This document shows, in pieces, positions 1 through 9,696 of a DNA stretch of 64,000 bases (within the stretch, counting starts at the first letter, position 1; each line of letters begins with the position of its first letter). The notes under the pieces were generated by a model. That model was not told where the DNA came from, did no database searches, and saw nothing but the letters and a program-made list of their open reading frames with translations. A program made the position numbers and the translations under genes. Source of the DNA: Brevibacillus laterosporus LMG 15441 (lineage in GTDB: Bacteria; Bacillota; Bacilli; Brevibacillales; Brevibacillaceae); contig NZ_CP007806.1 in NCBI RefSeq assembly GCF_000219535.2, positions 1,238,501 to 1,302,500 of the forward strand, written 5' to 3'.

Positions 1-1
1 A

Positions 2-202
2 GATATTTGCTTACGAGAGTGTTGCCGCTTCGGAAATATGGTTTTTTCCTTCCAATCTTTACCCACTCCTGCATGGCAATTAAGCAAGCATGAAATAGGG
101 GTTCCCATTCTTGATTTGCGAAAAACAGTAGCTATTTATGCTACACAGGAGCACGAGTCAATCAAAAATTTATTTCCATCCATCCCTTATATCATCATGT
201 AA
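2..202 (+). CDS. C-terminal fragment of an unrecognised protein
   Basis: An open frame enters from the left edge and stops at a TAA at 200-202, giving about 66 residues that end in FPSIPYIIM. The stretch has protein-like composition (for example VPILDLRKTVAIYAT), so it probably is the end of a real gene whose start lies outside the window. I cannot assign a family. It is separated from efeO by about 150 bases that contain a Fur box, so it is not part of the efe operon. The alternative is a chance open frame, which a 66-codon length does not rule out. Confidence 0.45.
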   Translation, partial: DICLRECCRFGNMVFSFQSLPTPAWQLSKHEIGVPILDLRKTVAIYATQEHESIKNLFPSIPYIIM

Positions 203-277
203 TTCTTAGTAAAAGATTGTTATTACTAGGAATTATCGTTTGTCAAGAGACTTTGAAAGTGAGAGCAAAAAAGCTAT

Positions 278-292
278 TGATAATGATTATCA
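278..292 (+). promoter_or_regulatory. Fur box upstream of efeO
   Basis: TGATAATGATTATCA is a perfect 7-1-7 inverted repeat, identical to the core Fur operator known from Bacillus subtilis. It lies 60 bases before the efeO start. It implies repression of the efeOBU operon by iron-loaded Fur and induction when iron is scarce. Confidence 0.9.
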
Positions 293-351
293 TTCGTATT
301 ATAATGTGGTACGAACTTATTTCTATTTCTAACAATTAAGGGGAGTACTTC

Positions 352-1227
352 ATGAAAAAGTCTATTTTTACTCTATCAACAATATTTGTAGTAAGTGCAT
401 CACTTCTTGGATGCACGCAGCAATCTCAACCAACACAAGCAGATAATAAGGTTGCTCAAACAGATGCTGCACAAAAGGTAGAAGAGAAAAAAGATGCGAA
501 AGATACTTTAAAAGGTGTAACTGAAGCATATCGAACCTATTCTATTGATCAGATCGATCAATTTGTGGTTTCTACTGAAAAATTCGTAACGGCAGTAAAA
601 ACAGGGGATATGGAAACAGCGAAGAAACTATATGCTCCGTCACGCATGTACTACGAGCGCATTGAGCCAATTGCAGAATCCCTAGGAGATTTGGATCCTA
701 AAATTGACGCTCGTGACGGCGATGTACCAAAAGAAGAATGGGGCGGCTTCCATAAGATAGAGCAAGGTCTATGGGCAAACAAAACAACAAAAGGCTCTGA
801 AAAAGTGGCTGATCAGTTGCTAAATGATGCGAAGCTATTGCGTGCTAAGGTAGAAACAGTAGAAGTGACACCAGAGCTTCTGGTAACAGGCGCGGTTGAT
901 TTGTTAAATGAGGTATCATCCTCTAAGGTAACAGGAGAAGAAGAGCGTTACTCTCACACTGACTTGTATGACTTCGCTGCCAACGTAGAAGGAGCGCAAA
1001 AAATATATGAGCTGTTGCAACCAGCCTTGGTAGCAAAGGATCAGAAGTTATCAGATGAGATCAAAAAACGTTTTGATGATGTATTTGGATTATTGGCACC
1101 TTTCAAAAAAGGGGAAGATTATGCTTCTTATACTGAATTAAAACCAGATCAGGTCAAAAAACTTAGCCAAGCAATTGATGCACTTGCCGAGCCACTGTCT
1201 AAAATTGGTGTTGTGCTGGAGGGATAG
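352..1227 (+). CDS. efeO: EfeO, iron-binding lipoprotein of the EfeUOB system
   Basis: EfeO is the extracytoplasmic component of the EfeUOB elemental iron importer and is thought to bind ferric or ferrous iron and pass it to the EfeU permease. The 291-residue protein begins with a lipoprotein signal peptide whose lipobox (LLGC) puts the lipidated cysteine at residue 21. A charged linker follows, then an imelysin-like M75 domain with the conserved HxxE motif (HKIEQGLW, His134). A good ribosome binding site (AAGGGGAG) precedes the ATG. It is the first gene of an operon with efeB (6-base gap) and efeU, and the Fur box upstream explains its regulation. The family assignment is firm from motif and context; the exact iron species is not readable from sequence. 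Confidence 0.92.
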   Translation: MKKSIFTLSTIFVVSASLLGCTQQSQPTQADNKVAQTDAAQKVEEKKDAKDTLKGVTEAYRTYSIDQIDQFVVSTEKFVTAVKTGDMETAKKLYAPSRMYYERIEPIAESLGDLDPKIDARDGDVPKEEWGGFHKIEQGLWANKTTKGSEKVADQLLNDAKLLRAKVETVEVTPELLVTGAVDLLNEVSSSKVTGEEERYSHTDLYDFAANVEGAQKIYELLQPALVAKDQKLSDEIKKRFDDVFGLLAPFKKGEDYASYTELKPDQVKKLSQAIDALAEPLSKIGVVLEG

Positions 1228-1233
1228 GCATCT

Positions 1234-2550
1234 ATGAAAGAAGAACGTGAAAAAAAACATCACGAGCAACAACAGAACACAACTTCTGATCAAAATGAGA
1301 CAAAGGTTTCGCGTCGAGATATGCTTAAAATGGTTGGGGTTGGAGGACTTGGACTTTTAGTCGGAGCTAGTGGAATGGGCGGTGTCATTGCTGCAGCTAA
1401 CCACTTACAAGGGAAATCAGACAAGACAAAGGATAAATCAGGTCGTATGAAAGCTGATACGGTCCCTTTTTACGGAGAATATCAAGCAGGTATTACTACA
1501 GAAACGCAAAACTTTGTCTATGTAGCAGCTTTTGACTTAACGACAACCAAACGCTCTGATGTAATAGCGCTTTTTAAAGATTGGACCAAAGCTACAGAAA
1601 ATATGACACAGGGCCAGCCAGTGGAGGATACGAAAACAAGTCAGTATCTCCCGCCGGTGGATACGGGGGAAGCAGAAGGACTTTCTGCTTCCCAGCTTAC
1701 CATTACATTTGGTGTTAGCGCTCAGTTTTTTGTCAAGGACGGCATTGATCGTTTTGGGATTAAAGCGAAACGTCCGCAAGCTTTAATCGAGCTACCGCAC
1801 TTTGCACAGGATGCTCTTCAGCCCGAGTGGACGGGAGGAGATATTGTTGTTCAAGTATGTGCAGATGACCAGCAGGTAGCGTTTCATGCCTTGCGCAATC
1901 TGATTAGACGAGCGAGAGGAATCGCGACTATGCGCTGGAATCAAGCCGGCTTCCAACGTACCAAGCAGGCTGATCTAAAGGGTGAAACGGTGCGTAACCT
2001 GTTTGGTTTTAAGGATGGCACAGGTAATCCTAATGTGAAAGACCCGGCACAGCTTAATCAACATGTCTGGGTACAGTCTAGTGATGGGCCAGATTGGATG
2101 GCAGGCGGTTCCTATATGGTTTATCGCCGCATACAGATGCGTCTTGAAGTTTGGGATCGTACGAATTTGAGTGATCAAGAACTGACATTTGGCCGACATC
2201 GAGATAGTGGTGCTCCCCTAGGAGGAACAGACGAGTTCGAACCGCTACAGCCTAAGAAATTACCGGATGTTTCCCATGCCCGAATTGCGCATGGAGATGG
2301 TTCCATCAAAATTTTACGCAGATCCTATTCTTATGCAGATGGTATGGATAGGAAAACGGGAACTCTTAACGCCGGCCTCTTGTTTATATGCTACCAGCGA
2401 GACCCGATTAAGCAATTTATTCCGATGCAACACCGTTTGGCGAAGAATGATAAGTTAAACGAGTATATTGTTCATCGCGGAAGCGGGTTGTTTGCTTGCT
2501 TCCCAGGGGTAAAAAAGGGAAGCTATATAGGTGAGGGCTTGTTCCAGTAG
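1234..2550 (+). CDS. efeB: EfeB, Tat-exported Dyp-type haem peroxidase
   Basis: EfeB is a dye-decolorising-type peroxidase of the EfeUOB iron import system. Proposed roles are oxidation of ferrous iron or release of iron from haem at the cell surface. The 438-residue product has a hydrophilic N-terminus followed by a twin-arginine motif (SRRDMLKM, Arg27-Arg28) and a hydrophobic stretch, so it should be exported folded by Tat. The Dyp fingerprint GxxDG is present as GFKDG (residues 258-262), and the proximal haem ligand is probably His322 in FGRHRDSG. It follows efeO by 6 bases and precedes efeU by 28, so the three are co-transcribed under the Fur box. Length matches the family, and nothing looks broken. 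Confidence 0.93.
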   Translation: MKEEREKKHHEQQQNTTSDQNETKVSRRDMLKMVGVGGLGLLVGASGMGGVIAAANHLQGKSDKTKDKSGRMKADTVPFYGEYQAGITTETQNFVYVAAFDLTTTKRSDVIALFKDWTKATENMTQGQPVEDTKTSQYLPPVDTGEAEGLSASQLTITFGVSAQFFVKDGIDRFGIKAKRPQALIELPHFAQDALQPEWTGGDIVVQVCADDQQVAFHALRNLIRRARGIATMRWNQAGFQRTKQADLKGETVRNLFGFKDGTGNPNVKDPAQLNQHVWVQSSDGPDWMAGGSYMVYRRIQMRLEVWDRTNLSDQELTFGRHRDSGAPLGGTDEFEPLQPKKLPDVSHARIAHGDGSIKILRRSYSYADGMDRKTGTLNAGLLFICYQRDPIKQFIPMQHRLAKNDKLNEYIVHRGSGLFACFPGVKKGSYIGEGLFQ

Positions 2551-2578
2551 TAACATAGATCTATAAGGAGTAGGAGTT

Positions 2579-4351
2579 GTGAGTCCCATGTGGTTTTTAA
2601 AGAGTAAACAGCGTATGTTAGCCATGTTCATGATGGCTACTTTTTTGATGGCTGTAAGTATGCCAGCTTGGGCTACAGAAGCGACAGACCGCCTTTTTGT
2701 CACGATGTCTGATGCCTTCTTGAAGACTAAAGAGCAGGATTGGCCTCATGTAGAAGCGACGATCACTACGTTTGCAGGGGAATGGACGAAAGAGAGAACC
2801 GATATCCCTCAAGCCAAAGAGGTTGACAGTGCAATAGCGCACGTCCAGGCAGAGTTACAGAAAGAAACAAAGGATGATAAGGCCATTTATGCTGGCCTAC
2901 AACAACTGTCCAAAGCCCTGAGAACTTACGAAGAAACAATAGCTCCTCCCAAAAAAGAGGAGAATCAACAGAAACTAAAGGATGTCCTTGCCCAACTGGA
3001 AAAATGGCAAAAGGATGTCAAGCAGCAAAGTCACCCAGAGATGCTTAAGGCCTATCAAGCCTTGGATAGAAATTGGACGAGAGCAGAATTAATTGTCCGC
3101 AATAAAAGCATCATGGCATACGGTGATATTGAGAAACAAATGGCTTTTGTACGTATTGCGTTAAATGCCGAACCGCTGGATATGAAAAAAGTAGCTGAAA
3201 AAATGGACGGACTCCACCAATCTATCCAGGCATTTTTAGATGGAAAAACAAGTGGAGACGCTCCGGCAGAAGGGACTTACTCTGTTCAAAGCTTGTTGGA
3301 TTTGCTTTCGACCACAATCTCTGCAATAGGGGCCAATGATAATGCTACTGCTATTGATACCCTTAACCAATTTTTAACGATTTGGCCACTGGTCGAAGGT
3401 GAAATTATGACGAGGGCACCTAGCTTGTATGCAAAAGTGGAGAATGAAATTCCATTAGCTATTAGTGAACTTAGCTCTAAGGTTCCCAAGACTTCACAGG
3501 CTACTGATCGCTTGACTCAGCTACAGATTGATCTTGCTCCCTATGTATCGAGCGGCTCTTATCATATGTGGGATGCAGCGGTGATTTTATTACGCGAAGG
3601 ATTTGAGGCTTTAATAATCGTAGCAGCCTTACTTTCCTTTCTGAAAAAAACCAACCACGCCCATCAACAGAAATGGATTTGGGCAGGTGTGATTGTCGGA
3701 ATTATATGTAGTGGTTTGTTGGCTGTTGGTATCCAGCTATTCTTTTCTCAAGCAACAGCCGGTGCTAGCCGTGAATACTTAGAAGGTGTATTCGGAATTG
3801 CGGCTGTTATCATGATGGTGCTGGTAGGGAATTGGTTACACAATAAGTCCAACATTCAAAATTGGAATGTTTATCTTAAAGGTCAGGTAGAATCGGCAGT
3901 TGCTAAGGGCGGGCTATGGGCCATGGCAACCGTTAGTTTTCTAGCAATCTTCCGTGAAGGTGCGGAAACCGTTATTTTCTATATTGGTTTAGCTCCATCC
4001 ATTACGATGAAGGAATTGCTAGCAGGGATTGCCCTTGCGTTAGCTATATTGTTGGTTGTCGGATTTGTGCTGATTCGTTACAGTGTAAAACTGCCGATTC
4101 GCTTATTCTTTACGACGGCCACAGTTGTTATTTATGCGCTAGCCTTCAAAATTGTCGGAGTCAGTGTGCATGCATTGCAAATCACTAAATCCTTACCTGT
4201 TCATCCGATTAGCCAACTACCATTGTGGGAAGGAATTGGTTTTTTCCCAACCATGGAAACTATGCTGTCACAGGCTGTTTTATTGATAGTTGTATTAGGG
4301 GTGTTTGCTTGGACTCACAAACGAGCTAAAAACCCCGTAATTCCTGCATAA
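2579..4351 (+). CDS. efeU: EfeU, FTR1-family iron permease with a long extracytoplasmic N-domain
   Basis: This is the membrane permease of the EfeUOB importer, of the FTR1 oxidase-dependent iron transporter family. The start is a GTG with AAGGAG eight bases upstream; an ATG nine bases later is spaced worse. Of 590 residues, the first 35 or so look like a signal peptide, about 300 residues of largely soluble, helical sequence follow, and the C-terminal 250 residues form about seven membrane helices. Two REGxE signature motifs that coordinate iron are intact: REGFEA at Arg339 and REGAET at Arg459. The large N-terminal domain resembles those of other Gram-positive FTR1 proteins, but its function is not known to me. 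It is the last gene of the operon and is followed by a clear terminator. Confidence 0.92.
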   Translation: MSPMWFLKSKQRMLAMFMMATFLMAVSMPAWATEATDRLFVTMSDAFLKTKEQDWPHVEATITTFAGEWTKERTDIPQAKEVDSAIAHVQAELQKETKDDKAIYAGLQQLSKALRTYEETIAPPKKEENQQKLKDVLAQLEKWQKDVKQQSHPEMLKAYQALDRNWTRAELIVRNKSIMAYGDIEKQMAFVRIALNAEPLDMKKVAEKMDGLHQSIQAFLDGKTSGDAPAEGTYSVQSLLDLLSTTISAIGANDNATAIDTLNQFLTIWPLVEGEIMTRAPSLYAKVENEIPLAISELSSKVPKTSQATDRLTQLQIDLAPYVSSGSYHMWDAAVILLREGFEALIIVAALLSFLKKTNHAHQQKWIWAGVIVGIICSGLLAVGIQLFFSQATAGASREYLEGVFGIAAVIMMVLVGNWLHNKSNIQNWNVYLKGQVESAVAKGGLWAMATVSFLAIFREGAETVIFYIGLAPSITMKELLAGIALALAILLVVGFVLIRYSVKLPIRLFFTTATVVIYALAFKIVGVSVHALQITKSLPVHPISQLPLWEGIGFFPTMETMLSQAVLLIVVLGVFAWTHKRAKNPVIPA

Positions 4352-4370
4352 GAGCAATAGGAGAAAAAAG

Positions 4371-4402
4371 AGTCCGATCAAATTGATGATCGGGCTTTTT
4401 TT
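4371..4402 (+). terminator. Intrinsic terminator of efeOBU
   Basis: AGTCCGATCA (4371-4380) pairs with TGATCGGGCT (4387-4396) with one G-T wobble, followed by a run of T. It lies 20 bases after the efeU stop. Confidence 0.88.
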
Positions 4403-4511
4403 CTCTCTTTCCATTTTCCTTGACCTCTCCTGAAAAGAAAGGTACGATCAAAAAAAAGATCAGGAGCGATTGTAATAAACATTTGGTTTATCCTAAGGGA
4501 GGATCGTCAGC

Positions 4512-5345
4512 ATGAAAATAGCCAAGGTTATTAATAACAATGTGATCAGTGTATACAACGATCAAAATAAAGAACTGGTGATAATGGGCAGAGGAATTGC
4601 CTTTCAGAAGCGACCAGGCGATAAGGTAGAAGAAGACAAGATCGAGAAAATTTTCAAATTAGAAAATAAGGATATCTCCGAGAAGTTTAAAACACTGCTT
4701 TATGAAATTCCGATGGAGTATATGGAAATCTCTGAGAATATCATTAACTATGCCAAAATGAGCTTGGGCAAAAAGCTAAATGAAAGCATTTACGTCTCCC
4801 TTACGGATCATATTTATTTTGCCATTCAGCGTAACAAGGACGGATTAGATATTAAAAATGCCTTGCTTTGGGAGATCAAAAGGTTGTATCAAGATGAATT
4901 TTCTGTTGGCCAAAAGGCAATCAAACAGATCAATCAGAAATTAGGAATTACATTGCCAGAAGATGAGGCTGGTTTTATTGCTTTACACATTGTAAATGCC
5001 GAATTAAACGAAGAAATGCCAACGATTGTTACAATAACGAAGGTAATGCAAGAGATTTTAAATATCGTTAAATATCATTTCAATATTGAAGTGGACGAGG
5101 AATCCTTGCATTATTACCGGTTTATTACCCATCTAAAATTTTTCGCTCAACGTTTGTGCAAGGAAACCCATATGGAGAGCAGCGACGATTTCTTATACGA
5201 GATGGTCAAAAGCAAATATAAGGAAGCTTATGAGTGTACGAAGAAAATCAAGCGATACATTCAAAAGGAATATAATCATGAGTTAACAAATGAAGAAGTG
5301 CTTTATCTAACGATTCACATCCATAGAGTAGTAAATAAAAAGTAA
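4512..5345 (+). CDS. licT: BglG/LicT-family transcriptional antiterminator
   Basis: This RNA-binding antiterminator controls the beta-glucoside genes downstream. The 277 residues show the family order: an N-terminal co-antiterminator RNA-binding domain of about 55 residues (MKIAKVINNNVISVYN), then two PTS regulation domains. Conserved phosphorylatable histidines are visible in IALHIVNAEL (PRD1) and near the end in LTIHIHRVV (PRD2). AAGGGAGGA precedes the ATG. Directly downstream are two copies of its likely RNA target (RAT) overlapping terminators, then bglP and bglH. By analogy with LicT, dimers bind RAT when the inducer is transported and the EIIB/HPr phosphorylation state allows it. I chose licT over sacT/sacY because the RAT copies and the neighbouring 6-phospho-beta-glucosidase match the aryl-beta-glucoside branch. 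Confidence 0.9.
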   Translation: MKIAKVINNNVISVYNDQNKELVIMGRGIAFQKRPGDKVEEDKIEKIFKLENKDISEKFKTLLYEIPMEYMEISENIINYAKMSLGKKLNESIYVSLTDHIYFAIQRNKDGLDIKNALLWEIKRLYQDEFSVGQKAIKQINQKLGITLPEDEAGFIALHIVNAELNEEMPTIVTITKVMQEILNIVKYHFNIEVDEESLHYYRFITHLKFFAQRLCKETHMESSDDFLYEMVKSKYKEAYECTKKIKRYIQKEYNHELTNEEVLYLTIHIHRVVNKK

Positions 5346-5348
5346 AAA

Positions 5349-5385
5349 TGAAAGCGTTGACATTATCAAGAGGACATGATATTTT
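5349..5385 (+). promoter_or_regulatory. Promoter of bglPH with an overlapping cre (CcpA) site
   Basis: A perfect -35 TTGACA (5357-5362) stands 17 bases before a -10-like TATTTT (5380-5385). TGAAAGCGTTGACA (5349-5362) matches the catabolite-responsive element consensus at 13 of 14 positions and covers the -35. This suggests CcpA blocks RNA polymerase binding in the presence of glucose. Confidence 0.7.
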
Positions 5386-5419
5386 ATAAGTAACTTAATA
5401 AGACAAGTTCTTATTGATT

Positions 5420-5492
5420 AGGATTGTTACTGGTTAAGCAGGCAAAACCTAAATGGTTGTCTATTTATATGGACAGCGATTTAGGTTTTTTT
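5420..5492 (+). promoter_or_regulatory. First RAT antiterminator overlapping a terminator
   Basis: Positions 5420-5453 (beginning AGGATTGTTACTGGTT, ending GGCAAAACCTAAA) match the ribonucleic antiterminator bound by LicT-type proteins. Its 3' end overlaps the terminator stem AAAACCTAAAT (5444-5454), which pairs perfectly with ATTTAGGTTTT (5479-5489) and runs into T8. The two folds are mutually exclusive, which is the classical antitermination design. Confidence 0.88.
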
Positions 5493-5507
5493 TAATTTCA
5501 TACTACT

Positions 5508-5597
5508 AGGATTGTTACTGGTAAGCAGGCAAAACCTAAATGTTTATTCATGTACAGACATGTTTGTCGATACGTGGGTAGATGTTTGGGTTTTTTT
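5508..5597 (+). promoter_or_regulatory. Second, tandem RAT antiterminator overlapping a second terminator
   Basis: Positions 5508-5540 repeat the RAT (AGGATTGTTACTGGTAAGC, then AGGCAAAACCTAAA), with one base fewer than the first copy in the middle. AAAACCTAAA (5531-5540) pairs with TTTGGGTTTT (5585-5594), with one U-G wobble, and T residues follow. Transcripts toward bglP must therefore pass two LicT-controlled terminators in series. Confidence 0.85.
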
Positions 5598-5690
5598 ATG
5601 AGATGATGCGAAACTTTTGATCAATTGGGCCCATTTGAACAAGTGCATTGCTTTTATCTCAGTCATGTTAGGAAAAGGATGTGTTTTTCT

Positions 5691-7577
5691 ATGGATAAAG
5701 AAAAAGTAGCAAAGGAAATAGTAGCGCTTGTTGGAGGAAAAGAAAATATTGCACACGTTACCCATTGTATGACCAGATTACGCTTTAACTTGCATGACGA
5801 TCAGCTTGCTGATAAAGAGAGTCTGGAGAAGACAAAGGGTGTCATGGGTACCATGAAAAGTGGAGGTCAGTTTCAGGTCATCATTGGAAACGATGTGGCG
5901 CAGGTTTATAAAGAGATAATGAAGAGTAGCGATATAGCTGCAAGCATACAAGGAAAAGAGAAGGGTATACAGAAGAAGCAAAATCCGATAAGTGCGATTT
6001 TTGATGTCATTGCAGGGGTGTTTACACCGATTCTTCCAGCGATAGCTGGGGCAGGGATGATTAAAGGTCTCTTGTCTTTAGCGGCAACGTTTGGCTGGAT
6101 GTCGCCCGATGACAGTACCTATCAGATACTAAATGCGATCGGAGACGGTGCTTTCTACTTCCTACCGCTTATCTTGGCTTTTAGTGCGGCAAATAAATTT
6201 GGAAATAATCCTTTTATTGCTGTTTCTGTAGCAGCCGCCGTTCTCCATCCGCAATTGACAGCCCTGTTAGGTACAGGGCAAAGTACGAGCTTTATGGGGA
6301 TACCGGTAACAGCCGTTACCTATGCTTCATCGGTTATCCCAATCGTCATTACGATCTGGCTGGCATCTTATGTGGAAAAATTCGTAGATAACCTAATTCA
6401 TAAATCAATGAAGCTGATTTTAGTACCCATGCTTACCTTGCTTATTGTAGTACCACTCATGCTTATTGCCATTGGACCAATTGGAACGATTATTGGAAAT
6501 GGACTTGCATCAGGCATTATCGCGTTGTTTGATCATGCAGGATTGTTTGCGGGAGTGCTGCTTGGCGGAACAATGTCTCTTATTATCATTACCGGCATGC
6601 ACTATGCGTTGATACCAATTATGATTGGTTCCGTAGCTCAGCTTGGCTACGATTACATTCTTCCGATTATGTTCGTCGCTAACCTAGCTCAAGCAGGCGC
6701 AGCCTTTGGCGTATTCTTAAAATCACGGAACAAGGAATTTAAATCAATTGCCATGTCTACAAGTATCACAGCAACGATGGGTATTACGGAGCCAGCGATG
6801 TATGGGGTCAATATGAGATTGAAGAAACCGTTCATCGCGGCGTTAATCGGTGGAGCAGTCAGTGGAGCCTTTATCAGCTTATTTAAAACAAAAGCTTATA
6901 TTGTAGGCGGAAATGCAGGATTGCCTGGGTTGCCGATCCTCGTTGGGGAGACGTTCTGGTATGCGATTATTGGTCTTATCATTGCTTTTATTGTTGGAGC
7001 AGTCATGACATATATTCTAGGCTTTATTGATATACCAACCAATGAAGATCAGGAAGAATCGAAAGAAACAGCAGAATTCATCGGATTAGAAAAAGAAGGA
7101 ACAACAGAAAATACGCTTGTTCAAAATGAACAGATTTGCAGCCCAATAGCTGGTGTTGTTCATCCTCTACAGGCAGTCAGTGACCCCACCTTTTCTAGAG
7201 AGATTATGGGAAAAGGATTAGCGATTGAACCCGCAGAGGGACGTGTTGTTTCGCCAGTGAATGGAACTGTCGTCTCCATTTTTAATACGAAGCATGCTAT
7301 AGGGTTAATTAGTGATGCTGGAGCAGAGGTATTGATTCATATTGGAATAGATACCGTTAAATTGGGGGGCAAACACTTTACCGCCCATGTAGAGACAGGT
7401 CAGCAGGTCAAGGTAGGGGAGTTGCTCATTGAATTCGATCTACAGGAGATTAGACAGGCAGGCTTTGAAACGATAACACCTGTGATCATCACGAATACAG
7501 ACCAATATCCAGAGATCAAACCTTCGAGTCTAGCTGAAGTAAAAGAAAAAGAGCTTTTGCTTAACCTGCGAGTCTAA
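5691..7577 (+). CDS. bglP: PTS beta-glucoside transporter, EIIBCA
   Basis: This protein imports and phosphorylates aryl-beta-glucosides (salicin, arbutin type) through the phosphotransferase system. I place the start at the ATG before DKEKVAKEIV, 12 bases after AAAGGAT; the frame is open for 22 more codons upstream, but those would run back toward the second terminator. Of 628 residues, 1-90 are the EIIB domain with phosphocysteine Cys26 (HVTHCMTRLRF), about 105-460 the ten-helix EIIC channel, and about 490-628 the EIIA domain with His550 in HIGIDT. The B-C-A order is that of BglP/BglF. It is followed at 83 bases by bglH and preceded by the tandem RAT leader, so expression should need both LicT activity and relief from CcpA. 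Confidence 0.93.
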   Translation: MDKEKVAKEIVALVGGKENIAHVTHCMTRLRFNLHDDQLADKESLEKTKGVMGTMKSGGQFQVIIGNDVAQVYKEIMKSSDIAASIQGKEKGIQKKQNPISAIFDVIAGVFTPILPAIAGAGMIKGLLSLAATFGWMSPDDSTYQILNAIGDGAFYFLPLILAFSAANKFGNNPFIAVSVAAAVLHPQLTALLGTGQSTSFMGIPVTAVTYASSVIPIVITIWLASYVEKFVDNLIHKSMKLILVPMLTLLIVVPLMLIAIGPIGTIIGNGLASGIIALFDHAGLFAGVLLGGTMSLIIITGMHYALIPIMIGSVAQLGYDYILPIMFVANLAQAGAAFGVFLKSRNKEFKSIAMSTSITATMGITEPAMYGVNMRLKKPFIAALIGGAVSGAFISLFKTKAYIVGGNAGLPGLPILVGETFWYAIIGLIIAFIVGAVMTYILGFIDIPTNEDQEESKETAEFIGLEKEGTTENTLVQNEQICSPIAGVVHPLQAVSDPTFSREIMGKGLAIEPAEGRVVSPVNGTVVSIFNTKHAIGLISDAGAEVLIHIGIDTVKLGGKHFTAHVETGQQVKVGELLIEFDLQEIRQAGFETITPVIITNTDQYPEIKPSSLAEVKEKELLLNLRV

Positions 7578-7657
7578 GGAATCTGAATTGTTGATCCATC
7601 ACCTTGTTTATATCGAAATTTTGCATAGATGCAATTCTACTTATAAGGAGGAAATAA

Positions 7658-9076
<1,419 letters not shown>

Positions 9077-9084
9077 AATGCTAG

Positions 9085-9118
9085 AGGCGCTAGGTTTTTT
9101 ATAACCTTTGCGCCTTTT
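9085..9118 (+). terminator. Terminator of bglPH
   Basis: AGGCGCTAGGTT (9085-9096) pairs with AACCTTTGCGCCT (9103-9115), with a small internal mismatch, ending in a short T run. Confidence 0.75.
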
Positions 9119-9141
9119 CTTATTTTGATAGAAAAGTCATA

Positions 9142-9323
9142 AATAAAAATAAAATATAAAGAGTGGTCTGGAAGTTTCAGTACGCTCTTTTCTACAAACA
9201 AAGCAGTGGATTTTCTTTGCGCCACTAACCGCTTTTATGCTTGCGGTTCTAGGTTTTACTCTAATTGTAAATGCCATGAAGAAGCGATATGAAGAGGCTT
9301 ATAATCGAACGCCTTATGTCTAA
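9142..9323 (+). pseudogene. Possible remnant of a membrane protein gene
   Basis: Between bglH and gerE a plus-strand frame reads, without a credible start codon, into a hydrophobic helix (FFAPLTAFMLAVLGFTLIV) followed by a basic, polar tail ending NRTPYV and a TAA at 9321-9323. A membrane helix with such a tail looks like the C-terminus of a permease whose 5' part has been lost. The first in-frame ATG lies inside the helix, and no ribosome binding site is placed for it. The alternatives are a very small membrane protein using a rare start, or chance. I do not assign a family. Confidence 0.3.
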
Positions 9324-9337
9324 AGAATGAAAAATCC

Positions 9338-9368
9338 CCCCTTCTCTTCAAGGATTTGAAGAAAAGGG
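9338..9368 (-). terminator. Terminator of gerE
   Basis: On the minus strand, downstream of gerE, CCTTTTCTTCAA pairs with TTGAAGAGAAGG, with one mismatch, and is followed by GGGGATTTTT. Confidence 0.7.
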
Positions 9369-9387
9369 AGGCAGTTCACCTGAGCGG

Positions 9388-9609
9388 TCAAATTTTTAAT
9401 TCGCCAAGCCTTACCAATTCTACTACGGCTTGTGACCGCCCTTTCACGCCCAATTTCTGCATGACGTTACTAATGTGATTTCTGACTGTTTTTTCGCTAA
9501 TGAAGAGCTGTCCTGCTATCTCTTTTGTGGTCTTGTCTTGGACCAGGAGTTCAAACACTTCTCTTTCGCGATTAGTTAATAACGGTTTACTTTGGTCGCT
9601 ACTCTTCAA
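9388..9609 (-). CDS. gerE: GerE, late mother-cell sporulation regulator
   Basis: GerE is the LuxR-type DNA-binding protein that, with sigma K, shapes the last wave of mother-cell transcription and controls spore coat genes. The 73-residue protein consists of little more than the helix-turn-helix domain and matches my memory of Bacillus GerE over nearly its whole length (LTNREREVFELLVQDKTTKE, then SEKTVRNHISN and LGVKGRSQAVVEL). There is no receiver domain, so this is not a two-component regulator. The start is TTG, eight bases after AAGGAGGGG on the minus strand. A sigma-K-like promoter lies about 60 bases upstream. It stands alone, with its own terminator. Confidence 0.95.
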   Translation of the reverse strand: MKSSDQSKPLLTNREREVFELLVQDKTTKEIAGQLFISEKTVRNHISNVMQKLGVKGRSQAVVELVRLGELKI

Positions 9610-9667
9610 AACGTGCCACCCCTCCTTGTGGGCTCTACAGGAACAAGGTTGAGGGATACAGTCACCT

Positions 9668-9696
9668 TATCCTATGTCAGGGGGAGTGTGTTGGTG
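9668..9696 (-). promoter_or_regulatory. Sigma-K-like promoter of gerE
   Basis: Reading the minus strand, CACC (9696-9693) is followed after 16 bases by CATAGGATA (9676-9668). This fits the sigma K consensus of an AC-containing -35 and CATAnnnTA -10 at the usual spacing. Transcription would begin about 50 bases before the TTG start of gerE. Confidence 0.6.

Noticed and set aside
9388-9609. LuxR-type gene as an orphan response regulator
   Set aside because: It has only the DNA-binding domain at 73 residues and matches GerE along its whole length.
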